The notes: a model not told the origin generated them from the letters alone. A stretch of 64,000 bases of DNA from Streptomyces sp. NBC_00620 (GCF_026341825.1 NZ_JAPENY010000001.1:806001-870000); one strand, 5' to 3'. Shown: positions 25,490-34,612, numbered from the stretch's first letter. Program-made: numbers and translations.

Positions 25490-26272
25490 CTACACCAGAC
25501 GACGAGCCGTGGCCCACCGGGTCAGCTCGTGCCGGTTGGAGAGCTGCAACTTCCGCAGTACGGCGGAGACATGGGACTCGACCGTCTTGACGGAGATGAA
25601 CAGCTGCTTGGCGATCTCCTTGTACGCGTAGCCACGGGCGATGAGGCGGAGGACCTCGCGCTCGCGCTGGGTGAGACGGTCGAGGTCCTCGTCGACGGGT
25701 GGGGCGTCGGTCGAGGCGAACGCGTCGAGGACGAATCCGGCCAGGCGGGGCGAGAAGACCGCGTCGCCGTCCTGGACACGGAAGATGGAGTCCACGAGGT
25801 CCGTACCGGTGATCGTCTTGGTGACATAGCCCCGGGCGCCACCGCGGATCACACCGATGACGTCCTCCGCGGCGTCCGACACGGACAGCGCGAGGAAGCG
25901 GACCGGCTGCTCGGCGTCGGCCATCAACGGGGCGCAACGGCGCAGCACTTCGACACCTCCGCCGCCCGGCAGGTGGACGTCGAGCAGAACGACCTCGGGC
26001 CGGGTGGCCGTGATGACCGTGACCGCCTGGTCGACGTCCGCGGCCTCACCGACCACCTCGACGCCGGTCCGCTCGGTCTCGCCGATCTCGGCCTGAACGC
26101 CCGTACGGAACATGCGGTGGTCGTCGACGAGCACGACCCGCGCATGACGCCCACTCCCGGCGGCGGCCGACCCGGCCGTGTTCGCGGCCTCTCCGGATGC
26201 GGCGGCAGCCGAAGGGGTCTCCTCCGCACCGGCAGAACTGCCGGACTCCACAGGCCCATTCGTGTCACTCAT
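25490..26272 (-). CDS. NarL/LuxR-type response regulator
   Basis: This 260-residue protein starts with an Ala/Ser-rich, disordered stretch of about 43 residues. The receiver domain follows: VVLVDDHRMF supplies the acidic pocket, VVLLDVHLPG the phospho-acceptor Asp and GYVTKTI the conserved Lys. A linker leads to a LuxR HTH (LTQREREVLRLIARGYAYKEIAKQL). Its ATG overlaps the stop of the upstream PspC-kinase gene (ATGA), so the two form a two-component pair. Confidence 0.95.
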   Translation of the reverse strand: MSDTNGPVESGSSAGAEETPSAAAASGEAANTAGSAAAGSGRHARVVLVDDHRMFRTGVQAEIGETERTGVEVVGEAADVDQAVTVITATRPEVVLLDVHLPGGGGVEVLRRCAPLMADAEQPVRFLALSVSDAAEDVIGVIRGGARGYVTKTITGTDLVDSIFRVQDGDAVFSPRLAGFVLDAFASTDAPPVDEDLDRLTQREREVLRLIARGYAYKEIAKQLFISVKTVESHVSAVLRKLQLSNRHELTRWATARRLV

Positions 26273-27576
26273 GACGTCTTCTCCGCCCTCTCCATCTCCA
26301 GCTCGACCTCCGTGCCGCCGTCCGGCACCGCGCGCAGCCGCGCCGTGCCGCCGTTGCGCTCCATGCGGCCGATGATCGATTCTCTGACGCCCATGCGGTC
26401 GGCGGGTATCGAGTCGAGGTCGAAGCCGGGGCCGCGGTCACGAACGGACACGAAGACCGTCCTGCCCTCGACTTCGGCGAAGACCTGTACCGCGCCGCCC
26501 TCGCCACCGTACTTGGCCGCGTTCACCATCGCTTCCCGCGCGGCCTGCATCTGTGCGGTGATGCCCTCGTCGAGCGGGCAGTCGCCGACGACCACGACCT
26601 CGATGGGGACGCCGTGCTTGTCCTCGACCTCCGCGGCATTGCGCCGGACCGCCTCGGCGAGGGTGTCGGGCTCCTCGGCCTCGTCCTTGCCGGTGCCCTC
26701 GGGTTTGTAGAGCCAGGTGCGCAGGTCGCGCTCCTGGGCGCGGGCCAGGCGCCTTACCTCGTTCCCGTTGTCCGCGTTGCGCTGGATCAGGGTCAGGGTG
26801 TGCAGCACCGAGTCGTGGACATGGGCGGCGACTTCCGCCCGCTCCTGGGCGCGGATACGCATCAGGCGCTCTTCGGAGAGGTCCTGTGTCATGCGTACGA
26901 GATAGGGGCCGGCGAGCAGCGCTATGCCGACCAGGACGGCGAGTGCCGCCTGGAGGACGGAGCCGAGGTGGGCGGCCGAGCCCTGGAGGACGAATATTCC
27001 GGAGACTCCGGCGGTGACCAGCAGGACACCCGCTGCGGAGCGCAGCAGCGTGAGCGTACGGCGGCGGCGGCCGACCTCCACCCAGCGGGCCCGCCGCGCG
27101 TTGTCCGCCTGGCGCCAGACGAGGGCGACGCCCGCGCCGACGAGCACCGTCGGCCACAGATACGCCTTCGCTCCGCCGCCGAGGTTCACATTGCCGACGA
27201 AGACCATGGCCACGACGACCATGAGGAGCAGGGCGACGATCTGCCCCTTGTCCGGCTTGCGGGCCACGAGCCTGCGGCGGCCGTCGGGGGCGGTCTCGGT
27301 GGAGATGCCCGGCGTACGCCCCGCACCGACCGGGCCGACTCCTCCGACCCCGCCGACGCCGAGCGGCACGAAGAACCAGAACGCGGCATACAGCAGGGCC
27401 CCCAGCCCGTCCGCCATGAACAGGCCGACGAACACGAGCCGCACCCAGATCACCGGCAGCCCGAGATGCCCGGCGAGCCCTCGCGCCACGCCCCCGAGCC
27501 AGCGTCCGTCGCTGCTGCGGTAGAGCTTGCGCGGGGGCCGCGGGGCGTCCAGTGGCATGGCTGCGGCTTCCGGCAT
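26269..27576 (-). CDS. PspC-domain sensor histidine kinase (HisKA_3 type)
   Basis: This 435-residue protein begins with a PspC domain (LYRSSDGRWLGGVARGLAGHL, residues 15-75), then has about four further membrane segments, a dimerisation helix with the phospho-acceptor His in VAAHVHDSVLHTLTLIQRNAD, and a HATPase domain with VRDRGPGFDLDS. PspC domains respond to envelope stress. It phosphorylates the response regulator encoded right after it. I prefer the ATG at 27576, which has AACATC 6 nt before it and would be leaderless; an ATG at 27612 would add 12 residues. It is divergent from a second PspC gene, which may be a target or modulator. Confidence 0.92.
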   Translation of the reverse strand: MPEAAAMPLDAPRPPRKLYRSSDGRWLGGVARGLAGHLGLPVIWVRLVFVGLFMADGLGALLYAAFWFFVPLGVGGVGGVGPVGAGRTPGISTETAPDGRRRLVARKPDKGQIVALLLMVVVAMVFVGNVNLGGGAKAYLWPTVLVGAGVALVWRQADNARRARWVEVGRRRRTLTLLRSAAGVLLVTAGVSGIFVLQGSAAHLGSVLQAALAVLVGIALLAGPYLVRMTQDLSEERLMRIRAQERAEVAAHVHDSVLHTLTLIQRNADNGNEVRRLARAQERDLRTWLYKPEGTGKDEAEEPDTLAEAVRRNAAEVEDKHGVPIEVVVVGDCPLDEGITAQMQAAREAMVNAAKYGGEGGAVQVFAEVEGRTVFVSVRDRGPGFDLDSIPADRMGVRESIIGRMERNGGTARLRAVPDGGTEVELEMERAEKTS

Positions 27577-27610
27577 GCCATCGATGTTCACACGCCCGGC
27601 GGGCCCGGGC

Positions 27611-27831
27611 ATCAGGGTCGACCCCCGAGACTCCCCTGATCTTCGAGAAACCGCCGCCTGACCTTCGAACGCCCGGTGTCCGACCCCGGGAAATCCGGCA
27701 GTCGATCTTCGACGAAACCGACCGCCGATCCTAGGAAACCGGGTGATCGAACAGTTCCCCTCCGCCCTCCTCCCGCCCCCCTCCCGCCCCCTCCTCTCCC
27801 CATCAGGGCCGAAATCAGGGTTCGGCCAGGG
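27611..27831. promoter_or_regulatory. ATCAGGG motifs between divergent PspC genes
   Basis: ATCAGGG occurs at 27611-27617, inverted at 27634-27640, and twice more at 27802-27808 and 27814-27820, followed by GCCAGGG at 27825-27831. The last three are spaced 11-12 bp, about one helical turn. The first two form an inverted pair near the kinase start, the last three lie before the divergent PspC gene. They are good candidates for binding by the response regulator at 25490. The 300-nt region has no gene. Confidence 0.55.
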
Positions 27832-27876
27832 TCATCCCGACTGCCCTTGCGCCTCCTCGCCCGTCACGATGGACGC

Positions 27877-29265
27877 ATGACAGATCACCAGCACGCGGCG
27901 GCGGAGCCGGACCCCGGCCCCGGCCCGGGCGCCCCACCACCGGGCACCGGGCCGCGCGACGCCGTGCCGCCCGCCACAGGTGAGGAGCCGCGTGCGCCCG
28001 AGGTCCCCCGCAAGTTCCGCCGCGACCGGCGGCACAAGATGCTGGGCGGGGTGTGCGCCGGACTGGGGCGGCAGTGCGACATGGACCCGGTGATCTTCCG
28101 GATCGTGCTCGCGGTGCTCTCCGCGACCGGCGGCCTCGGCCTCATCTTCTACGGCTTCGTCTGGCTGTTCGTCCCCTTCGACGACGACGAGGAGAACGAG
28201 GTACGGAAGCTCCTGACCGGCCGCGTGGACGGCCAGGCGCTGGCGGCCGTGCTCTTCGCTCTGGTCGGCTGCGGAGTGTTCCTCTCGATGATCAACAACG
28301 GCGGGGTGCTGACCTTCGCCGTGGTCCTCGCCCTGCTCCTGGCGGGCGCCGGGTTCTGGTCGCAGCAGCGCGGCGCCCCCGACCCCGACCCGCTCGCCGC
28401 CCAGGCCGTGGCCGACGCCCCGCCGGAGGCACAGGCACCGCCCGTCCCCGCCTCCTACCCCTCCTGGTGGCGCGACCCGATCATCAAGGACGGCTCCCAT
28501 GTCGGCGGTACCGGCTATCTGTGGGGCCCCAGAGACGCCCGGAACCGAGATGTGGCGGCCGCACTCAACATCGCCCGGGGCACAAGCCGCCCGGACATAC
28601 GCACGGCATGGCAGCCGCAGCCGAAGCCACCCGGCCCGCGCTGGATCGGCGGCTGGGTGCTCGTGCTCGCGCTCGTCGCGGGCATCCTCGGCACCAGCCT
28701 GACCTGGGAAGAACACACGCTGGGCACCAGCCTGCAGACCGGCCTGGCCAGTGCGCTGATCGTGTTCGGCCTGGGCATCGCGATCAGCGCGTTCAAGGGC
28801 CGTACGGGCGCAGGCTCGATCTTCCTCGCGATACTCACCGCGGGCCTGCTCGCCGCCTCCGCCGCACTCCCCAAGGACATCAGCACGCACTGGGTACGAA
28901 CGGAGTGGACCCCGACCACCGCGGCCCAAGTGAAGGAGACCTACGACCTCGGCACAGGCGTGGGCACCCTGGACCTGACCAACCTCGACCTCGCCAAGGG
29001 CCAGACCCTGTCGACGAACGCGGAGGTGGGTGTGGGCCAGCTCAAGGTGATCGTCCCGAAGGATCTGACCGTGAACCTGACCGTCGATGTCGGCGTCGGA
29101 GACATCCAGTTGCCGGGCGACGACAAGAAGGACGTGGACGTGGCACCGGGCAAGCACAAGAGCGTGACACTGTCGCCCACGACCGCCGAGAAGAACGGCG
29201 GCACGCTCGACCTCGACCTCCAGGTCGGCGTGGGCCAGGCGGAGGTGACCCGTGCCACGTCATGA
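27877..29265 (+). CDS. PspC-domain membrane protein with C-terminal adhesin-like domain
   Basis: This 462-residue protein has a Pro-rich N-terminus, a PspC domain at about residues 45-105 (HKMLGGVCAGLGRQCDMDPVIFRIVLAVLSATGG), several more membrane segments up to about residue 330, and a C-terminal region of short beta repeats (LDLTNLDLAKGQTLSTNAEV ... VNLTVDVGVGDIQL ... LQVGVGQAEV). The tail resembles the LiaF/DUF2154-type domain of envelope-stress sensors. It is divergent from the PspC kinase gene and may modulate it, as LiaF does LiaS; that is inferred. CACGAT stands 6 nt before the ATG. Confidence 0.85.
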   Translation: MTDHQHAAAEPDPGPGPGAPPPGTGPRDAVPPATGEEPRAPEVPRKFRRDRRHKMLGGVCAGLGRQCDMDPVIFRIVLAVLSATGGLGLIFYGFVWLFVPFDDDEENEVRKLLTGRVDGQALAAVLFALVGCGVFLSMINNGGVLTFAVVLALLLAGAGFWSQQRGAPDPDPLAAQAVADAPPEAQAPPVPASYPSWWRDPIIKDGSHVGGTGYLWGPRDARNRDVAAALNIARGTSRPDIRTAWQPQPKPPGPRWIGGWVLVLALVAGILGTSLTWEEHTLGTSLQTGLASALIVFGLGIAISAFKGRTGAGSIFLAILTAGLLAASAALPKDISTHWVRTEWTPTTAAQVKETYDLGTGVGTLDLTNLDLAKGQTLSTNAEVGVGQLKVIVPKDLTVNLTVDVGVGDIQLPGDDKKDVDVAPGKHKSVTLSPTTAEKNGGTLDLDLQVGVGQAEVTRATS

Positions 29266-29488
29266 GTTCCAGCCGGGAAAGCTGATCGCGGGTTCCTTCC
29301 TCACCCTCGCGGGCGTCGTCTACGCGGGCGACGCGGGCGGCCTCTGGGAAACACCGTGGTTCGCGATCATCCCCATAGTCACGGTCGGCCTCTGCCTAGC
29401 GGGCACGGTGGCGCTGCTGACCCACGCCGTACGCAGACGCCGAGCAGCTCGCCGGGACCCTGCAACCGCGGCGGGCAAGGGAGGGTAG
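29252..29488 (+). CDS. Small two-helix membrane protein coupled to the PspC gene
   Basis: This 78-residue protein has two predicted membrane segments and a basic tail (HAVRRRRAARRD). The GTG start overlaps the last 14 bases of the PspC gene, so translation is coupled. I do not know its function; the coupling points to a partner of the PspC protein. Confidence 0.75.
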   Translation: MPRHEFQPGKLIAGSFLTLAGVVYAGDAGGLWETPWFAIIPIVTVGLCLAGTVALLTHAVRRRRAARRDPATAAGKGG

Positions 29489-29569
29489 ACCGGGAACGGA
29501 CACCCACGGACGTCACCGGACGCCCACGGACCGCACGACCCCGTCGGCGTTGGCCGGTGTCGCCGATGG

Positions 29570-30100
29570 CTAGCGATAGCCCCCGGCCCGTTGCCTACGC
29601 CTGGCCCTCAACGCCGCATCCACGGAGAACACCGACGCACCGGCCAGAACCAGCGGCAGCCAGGCCATCAGGTAGATCAGGTCATTGCCGTAGTAGTACG
29701 GGTCGGCGGCCCAGCTCACGGTCAGCCACAGGCTGAGCGAGATGAGGGCACCGCCGAACGCGGCGAGGCGGGCCAGCAGGCCGATCAGCGTGCCGATCCC
29801 GACGGCGAGCTCACCGAAGGCAATCGCATAACCGAAGCCGACCGGATTCTTCAACGACAGATCCACAAGGGCCGGGATCGCCGAGGAGTCCCGGACCCCG
29901 CGCATCATGTCCCCGATCGAGCCGGCGCCGGAGTCCGACATGAACGCGCTGTCGGTGAGTTTGTCCAGGCCCGCATAGATGAAGGTGACGCCGAGGAAGA
30001 CCCGTAGAGGAAGCAGGGCGTAACGGGTGGCAGTGTCCCGCCAGTCCCGCCCCCCATCGAGATAGGGGCTCGGTGTGTCCGTCCGAATACCGTGAGTCAT
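29570..30100 (-). CDS. DoxX family membrane protein
   Basis: This 176-residue protein has four membrane segments in the DoxX pattern, starting with LLPLRVFLGVTFIYAGLDKL and continuing with GFGYAIAFGELAVGIGTLIGLLARLAAFGG. DoxX-like proteins are quinone-linked or redox membrane proteins of uncertain function. GGAG lies just before the ATG at 30100. It stands alone, with a long intergenic repeat region upstream. Confidence 0.85.
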   Translation of the reverse strand: MTHGIRTDTPSPYLDGGRDWRDTATRYALLPLRVFLGVTFIYAGLDKLTDSAFMSDSGAGSIGDMMRGVRDSSAIPALVDLSLKNPVGFGYAIAFGELAVGIGTLIGLLARLAAFGGALISLSLWLTVSWAADPYYYGNDLIYLMAWLPLVLAGASVFSVDAALRARRRQRAGGYR

Positions 30101-30249
30101 CGCTCTCCGCCGCCTCTCGCCCGCGTGCCGTTGACCCCTCAACAGACCATACGTACGACAGCAGGCCCCCGCTCAAGACTCGGGGTGCCCGTTTTCCTTC
30201 ACACCCTCCAGTGACCAGAGCGATATGGCCACCCGGCGCGGGTGCCCGG

Positions 30250-30356
30250 GCCGATTTCTTTCGCCCCCTCCGCCCCTACCCAACCCGAACCTGGGGGCTC
30301 CGCCCCCAGACCCCCGCTCGCCCAAAGGGCTCGTCCTCAAACGCCGGACGGGCTGA
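30250..30356 (+). repeat. Streptomyces intergenic repeat with terminator-like hairpin, copy 2
   Basis: This is a near-identical copy of the block at 6399-6497, with the same CTGGGGGC/GCCCCCAG stem around 30292-30310 and the same AAGGGCTCGTCCTCAAACGC tail. A second partial copy of TCCTCAAACGCCG appears near 30430. It lies upstream of the DoxX gene, whose transcript runs away from it. It probably ends transcription coming from the minus-strand gene at 30663. Confidence 0.75.
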
Positions 30357-30515
30357 AAGATCTCCCCCGGGCGGGCTGACGAGTGCGGCCCCCACGGGTG
30401 GGCGGGGGATCGGGACGGCACCACCGAGTCCTCAAACGCCGCCCGGCCGAGAACGCACCCGCCCCACACCTACACCCCTAGCCGCCCACGCGCCCGCAGC
30501 CACATACGCACGGGA

Positions 30516-30632
30516 GGGGCCGGGGGCCGGTACATCAAATGCCCGTCGCGTACGTTCGCGTCACCGGACGCCTCCCTGCTCGGCCAAGGTCTGATCCGTC
30601 GGCGACGGGCGGATGTACCGGCCCCCGGCCCC
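30516..30632 (-). repeat. Long conserved hairpin element, copy 2
   Basis: A 21-bp arm at 30516-30536 pairs perfectly with 30612-30632, and inside it GCCCGTCGC at 30541-30549 pairs with GCGACGGGC at 30602-30610. The core AAATGCCCGTCGCGTACG and the next 18 bases are identical to copy 1. In the outer arm GTACGTCC/GGACGTAC of copy 1 is here GTACATC/GATGTAC, a matched change, and the outer GC pairs also differ in step. It lies 31 nt after the stop of the gene at 30663, the same placement as copy 1 relative to icmB. Confidence 0.8.
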
Positions 30633-30662
30633 GACCCACCCAACCCCAGGGCGCAACGCCCC

Positions 30663-32072
30663 TCAATCCGTCACATCAATCACGCACCGATTCGTCTCCA
30701 CCCCCGCAGCCGTAACCACCTGCACCTCCACCCGCCCCGGCTCCACATCCACCGGCACAGGCACCGTAAGCACCGCATCCGTGGGATTACTGAACCCCCC
30801 GGCCACGGGAACCAACGGCACATGGACATGCACAGGACCGATCCGCACCACCATCCGGGACAGCCGGTCCGCGGTCCCCGCACCGGGCGGCACGAACCCG
30901 GCCCCCCGGATCTCGATGTCGTCACCGGTCCGGATGGGCGCGTCGAGGTCCCCCGCCTCACGGGCGCGGACGACGGAGAGGATCACCGGCCGCCCGCCCT
31001 CGGCCCACTTCCCGGCGAGATAGGTGGCGGCGGACACAAGGACCAGCACCGCCAGCCCCCACGGCAGATCCGGCAGCTGCGAGGGCCGCCGCGCCAGCCG
31101 TACCGCCGCGAACACGAGAGCAACCGCACAGATCACGACGTACTGGATGTCCGCAAAGGAACCCCGCCCGGAGTCATCCGTCAGGAGATCGGACGCCCGC
31201 GGCCGATCCGCCCGCACCTTCTGCAGCCGCTGCCCGAGCACCCGCAGCCCCACCACCCGCCGCACCAGCACAGCAATCCCGCACACCACGGCAACAACGG
31301 TCACCACACCAGAACCACGGGCGAGTTCAAGCCCGGCAATCAGCTCGTCGCGCGTGCCGTGCGCGGAAGCCGCAGCCAGCTGCCCCACCAGCACGAGCAC
31401 GGCGTAAACGACAAACAGCACCCAACCCCCCGCCACCACACGCGAGGTGGAGAGCCGGTTGTCCTCGCCGATGAGAGGCGCGAGGGCACCACCCCGCGCC
31501 CGGTGCAGATACCCCGCACCGGTCAACGCCCCGCTCACCACAAGCGCGGCAAGCAGCCCGGCCGTCCGCGCGGCGGACCACCCCGCCCCGATCGCGGTGA
31601 GCGCCTGCACCAGGAGCAGCGCGACGGCAACTCCCCACACCGCGTAGGCAGTACGCCGCCACATCCGCCCGAGCCACGCCTCACCGTCGAGGCGCCCGCG
31701 CTCGGCGACGACGTCCGCGGACTGGGTCAGTTCGTCCGAGACCCACTGCCGGGACGCGGACGCCGAGTGGGCGACGGCGGCGGGCAGCCCCTGCCCGGAC
31801 GCCAACTGGTCGCGCTTCGCGAGGAATTCGGCGACAGCCCGCCGATGCCCCTCGCGCGCCCCGTGCGGACAGTCCCCGCAGGTGCACCCACCGCCGTGCA
31901 CGCCCTGCCCGGAACCCTGACCTGCGCCGAGCCCGTCACCGCGCCCCGCGCCACGCCCCGAACCACGCTCCACGCTGTGTCTCGCCTCCTGCACCGCCAC
32001 GTCCGCTGCCGCCTTCCCCACACCAAGAACTCCCGTGCGGCCAGACCATCCGTACGCCTGACTGCCGTACAA
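30663..32072 (-). CDS. Large membrane protein of unknown function
   Basis: This protein of up to 469 residues has a Gly-rich, low-complexity N-terminus with GGGCTCGDCPHG near residue 63, whose closely spaced Cys and His could bind metal. A helical stretch (GHRRAVAEFLAKR) and about seven membrane segments follow, from about residue 140 to 345. The C-terminal 120 residues are soluble and rich in Val, with beta-type spacing (DDIEIRGAGFVPPGAG ... VVRIGPVHVHVPLVP). The start is uncertain: the TTG at 32072 has AAGGC near it, and a GTG at 32021 has GGAG six bases before it. I recognise no family. Confidence 0.7.
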   Translation of the reverse strand: MYGSQAYGWSGRTGVLGVGKAAADVAVQEARHSVERGSGRGAGRGDGLGAGQGSGQGVHGGGCTCGDCPHGAREGHRRAVAEFLAKRDQLASGQGLPAAVAHSASASRQWVSDELTQSADVVAERGRLDGEAWLGRMWRRTAYAVWGVAVALLLVQALTAIGAGWSAARTAGLLAALVVSGALTGAGYLHRARGGALAPLIGEDNRLSTSRVVAGGWVLFVVYAVLVLVGQLAAASAHGTRDELIAGLELARGSGVVTVVAVVCGIAVLVRRVVGLRVLGQRLQKVRADRPRASDLLTDDSGRGSFADIQYVVICAVALVFAAVRLARRPSQLPDLPWGLAVLVLVSAATYLAGKWAEGGRPVILSVVRAREAGDLDAPIRTGDDIEIRGAGFVPPGAGTADRLSRMVVRIGPVHVHVPLVPVAGGFSNPTDAVLTVPVPVDVEPGRVEVQVVTAAGVETNRCVIDVTD

Positions 32073-32198
32073 CTGCCTTAAAACTGCGTCGCGATGACAG
32101 CGAATTGTGCCGTACGAAACACGGCCCGCGTCCGGCAGGTCTGGTCAGCGCGGGTGAAGCGCGGGCGCCCGTGTTGACCCGGCTGCGAGAATTTGCGT

Positions 32199-33080
32199 AT
32201 GGCCGAGATCATCCAGCGCGACGGGACCTGGGTCTTCGACGGCAGCACGGTCAGGATCACGCCGGGACTGCACCGCTCCGTGCCGCTGTTCCGGCAGACG
32301 TACGGGGAGGTCGCGGTTCCCCTGGAGGCGATCGCCGGCATCGTCTACGAGCCCGAACGCAAGCGCGGCCGCCTGCGGCTGAGCCTGCGCGAGGGCGCCG
32401 ACCCGCTTCTCCAGGCGACCGGCGGCCGACTGCCCGAGGCGGCGGATCCGTACCGGCTGGCGGTCGACATCGACCGTTCCGGGGTCGCGGAGTACGTCGC
32501 CGAGGAGATCCGCCGCGCGCTGCTCCTCGACCAGATCCCCAAGGAGCCGACGAAGGGGTACCTCCTTCCGGGCCCGCCCGTCCCCGTCTCCGTCCGCTCC
32601 AGCGACGGCACGGTGTCGTTCGACGGGACGCAGGTGCGGATCGACTGGGCGGACACCTCCGACCGGGTCAAGCGGGCGACGGGCCCGCGGATCATCGCGG
32701 TGAGCGACCTCGCACAGGTCGAGTGGCTGCCCAACTCCGGTTACGAGGACGGTTTTCTGCGCTTCGTGACCGGCGAGACCGTCTTCTCGAAGCTGCCGCC
32801 CGAGAAGGACCCGTACTCCCTCGACCTGTGGGGCAACACCCACCGCGACCTCCTGACGGCTCTGGTCGCCACCGCCGTCACCGCCCGCTTGCCGCATCCG
32901 TCCACCCGCACGGGCGAGTACGTGGACCGCCCCCAACTCAGGGCCGCCGTACCGCCTCCGGCCGACCATCACGACGCACTCCTGCGCCGTCTGCGGGAGT
33001 TGGGCGAACTGCACCGCGACGGCGTACTCACGGACGAGGAGTTCGCGGCGACGAAGGCGGCGGTGCTCCGCGGTTTCTGA
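32199..33080 (+). CDS. DUF4429 domain protein with SHOCT tail
   Basis: This 293-residue protein has two related DUF4429-type halves: one starts DGTWVFDGSTVRITPGLH near residue 10, the other SDGTVSFDGTQVRIDW near residue 135. Each ends near a D-PYxLxxD segment. The last 35 residues (RRLRELGELHRDGVLTDEEFAATKAAVL) are a SHOCT motif, a short module often found at the end of membrane-linked or oligomeric proteins. GAGAAT lies 6 nt before the ATG at 32199, which indicates a leaderless mRNA. The stop is only 4 nt from that of the convergent aldolase gene. The function is unknown. Confidence 0.88.
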   Translation: MAEIIQRDGTWVFDGSTVRITPGLHRSVPLFRQTYGEVAVPLEAIAGIVYEPERKRGRLRLSLREGADPLLQATGGRLPEAADPYRLAVDIDRSGVAEYVAEEIRRALLLDQIPKEPTKGYLLPGPPVPVSVRSSDGTVSFDGTQVRIDWADTSDRVKRATGPRIIAVSDLAQVEWLPNSGYEDGFLRFVTGETVFSKLPPEKDPYSLDLWGNTHRDLLTALVATAVTARLPHPSTRTGEYVDRPQLRAAVPPPADHHDALLRRLRELGELHRDGVLTDEEFAATKAAVLRGF

Positions 33081-33084
33081 CCCC

Positions 33085-33879
33085 TTACGACAACAGATCG
33101 GGCTCACTCCGACTGATGTCCTGCCACAACGGCTGGTAGTTGATCCAAGCCACCAGATCGCCGCCGAGCTGCTCCCGCGTCGCGACCGCCTGTTTGTGGT
33201 CGATGAGGATCGGCCGGCCCGCGGCCTGCGCGGTGAGCTGTACCTGACTGGACCGTTCCATGGAGACGAACCACCAGGCCGCAGCGTCCACGGAGTCCCC
33301 GACCGTGAGCAGCCCGTGGTTGCGCAGCACCAGTGCCTTGCCGGTGCCGAGCGCGGAGGCGATGCGGCGGCCCTCGTCGGCGTCCACGGCGACGCCGGTG
33401 TACGTGTCGTACAGCGCGTGGTCCTCGTAGAAGGCGCAGCTCTCCTGGGTGATCGGGTCGAGCAGGTCGCCGAGGGCGGACAGAGCGCGCCCGTGCACGG
33501 AGTGGCAGTGGGCGACGGCGACGACGTCGGGGCGGGCGGCGTGGACCTGGGCGTGCACAGTGAAGGCCGCCTGGTTCACGTGGTAGCGGCCCTCGATCAC
33601 CTGCCCGCTCTGGTTGGCCATGACTAGGTCGCTGACGGTGACGTGCTTGAACGGCATCCCGAAGGGGTTCACCCAGAAGCAGTCGCTGTACTCGGGGTCG
33701 CGCGCGGTGATGTGACCGGAGACCCCGTCCTCGAACCCGAGCCGCCCGAAGAGCCGCAGCGCTCCGGCCAGCCGTTCCTTGCGGTGCCGCCGCTCGTCGT
33801 CCAACGACTCGTGCATCGGCGGCATGGCGAACCGCAGCCGGTCGGTGGGTAGGGGCAGGGGCGGGGTGGGCCCGTGCAT
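33085..33879 (-). CDS. Class II aldolase/adducin family protein
   Basis: This 264-residue protein has the class II aldolase fold. The metal site shows VVAVAHCHSVHGRALSALG (His-x-His) near residue 122 and VLRNHGLLTVGD near residue 185. GGAGGACAT precedes the ATG at 33879. Family members are sugar-phosphate aldolases or epimerases and many have unknown substrates; nothing nearby identifies the pathway. The gene stands alone between DUF4429 (convergent) and the PNPOx-like gene (divergent). Confidence 0.88.
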   Translation of the reverse strand: MHGPTPPLPLPTDRLRFAMPPMHESLDDERRHRKERLAGALRLFGRLGFEDGVSGHITARDPEYSDCFWVNPFGMPFKHVTVSDLVMANQSGQVIEGRYHVNQAAFTVHAQVHAARPDVVAVAHCHSVHGRALSALGDLLDPITQESCAFYEDHALYDTYTGVAVDADEGRRIASALGTGKALVLRNHGLLTVGDSVDAAAWWFVSMERSSQVQLTAQAAGRPILIDHKQAVATREQLGGDLVAWINYQPLWQDISRSEPDLLS

Positions 33880-34078
33880 ATGTCCTCCAGCACTGGCGTG
33901 TCCGGTACGGAGCGGAAGTTACCCTCGGTCAGCCCAAGAGAACAGGGCCGTTCCGTGAAGAGAGTGCGCAACCGTTACGAGATCCGGGTTCCCTGTGTCG
34001 CCGAGTGCACGCGGACGGTCGCCGAGAGCACCCGGATACCAGACAGAAGATGTCGGGTATCCGCGCGAGACTCGTCGT

Positions 34079-34600
34079 ATGACGCATCCGACGACATCGA
34101 GCACGACGCCATCCAGCACGACGCCATCGAAATCGAACTGGGCGGCTTTCAGCACCGCGGAACCGGACCTGGCCAAGACGGTCGAGGACCGGTTCACGGC
34201 CTTCACGCACCACACCCTCGCGACCCTCCGCAAGGACGGTTCCCCCCGCACCTCGGGTCTCGAGGTCCGTTTCCTGCACGGCGAGCTGTGGCTCGGGATG
34301 ATGCCGGACTCGCTGAAGGCGCTGGACCTGCGCCGCGACCCGCGCTTCGCCCTCCAGGCGAACCAGGGACCGGGGACCACCATGGCGGGCGGCGACGTCC
34401 GGATCAGCGGGCGGGCGTACGAGGTCGATGCCTCGACGGCGAAGGCCGCGTACGTGAAAGAGGTGGAACCGCCGGAGCCGTTCCACCTCTTCCGCACCGA
34501 GCTGACGGAGGTCGTACGGACCTACGTCGAGGACGACACATATCTGGTCGTCGAGATCTGGAAGCCCGGAGAGCCGGTGCGCACTCTCAGGCGGACATGA
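34079..34600 (+). CDS. Pyridoxamine 5'-phosphate oxidase-like (split-barrel) protein
   Basis: This 173-residue protein has a Ser/Thr-rich start and then a flavin-binding split barrel: ATLRKDGSPRTSGLEVRFLHGELWLGMM near residue 50 and the LFRTELTEVVRTYVED segment near residue 140. Members bind FMN or F420 and act as reductases or oxidases; the cofactor cannot be decided here. I chose the ATG at 34079, 6 nt after GAGACT, which suggests a leaderless mRNA; an upstream frame would add 28 doubtful residues. It converges with guaA across 12 nt. Confidence 0.8.
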   Translation: MTHPTTSSTTPSSTTPSKSNWAAFSTAEPDLAKTVEDRFTAFTHHTLATLRKDGSPRTSGLEVRFLHGELWLGMMPDSLKALDLRRDPRFALQANQGPGTTMAGGDVRISGRAYEVDASTAKAAYVKEVEPPEPFHLFRTELTEVVRTYVEDDTYLVVEIWKPGEPVRTLRRT

Positions 34601-34612
34601 GCCGCGGGACGG

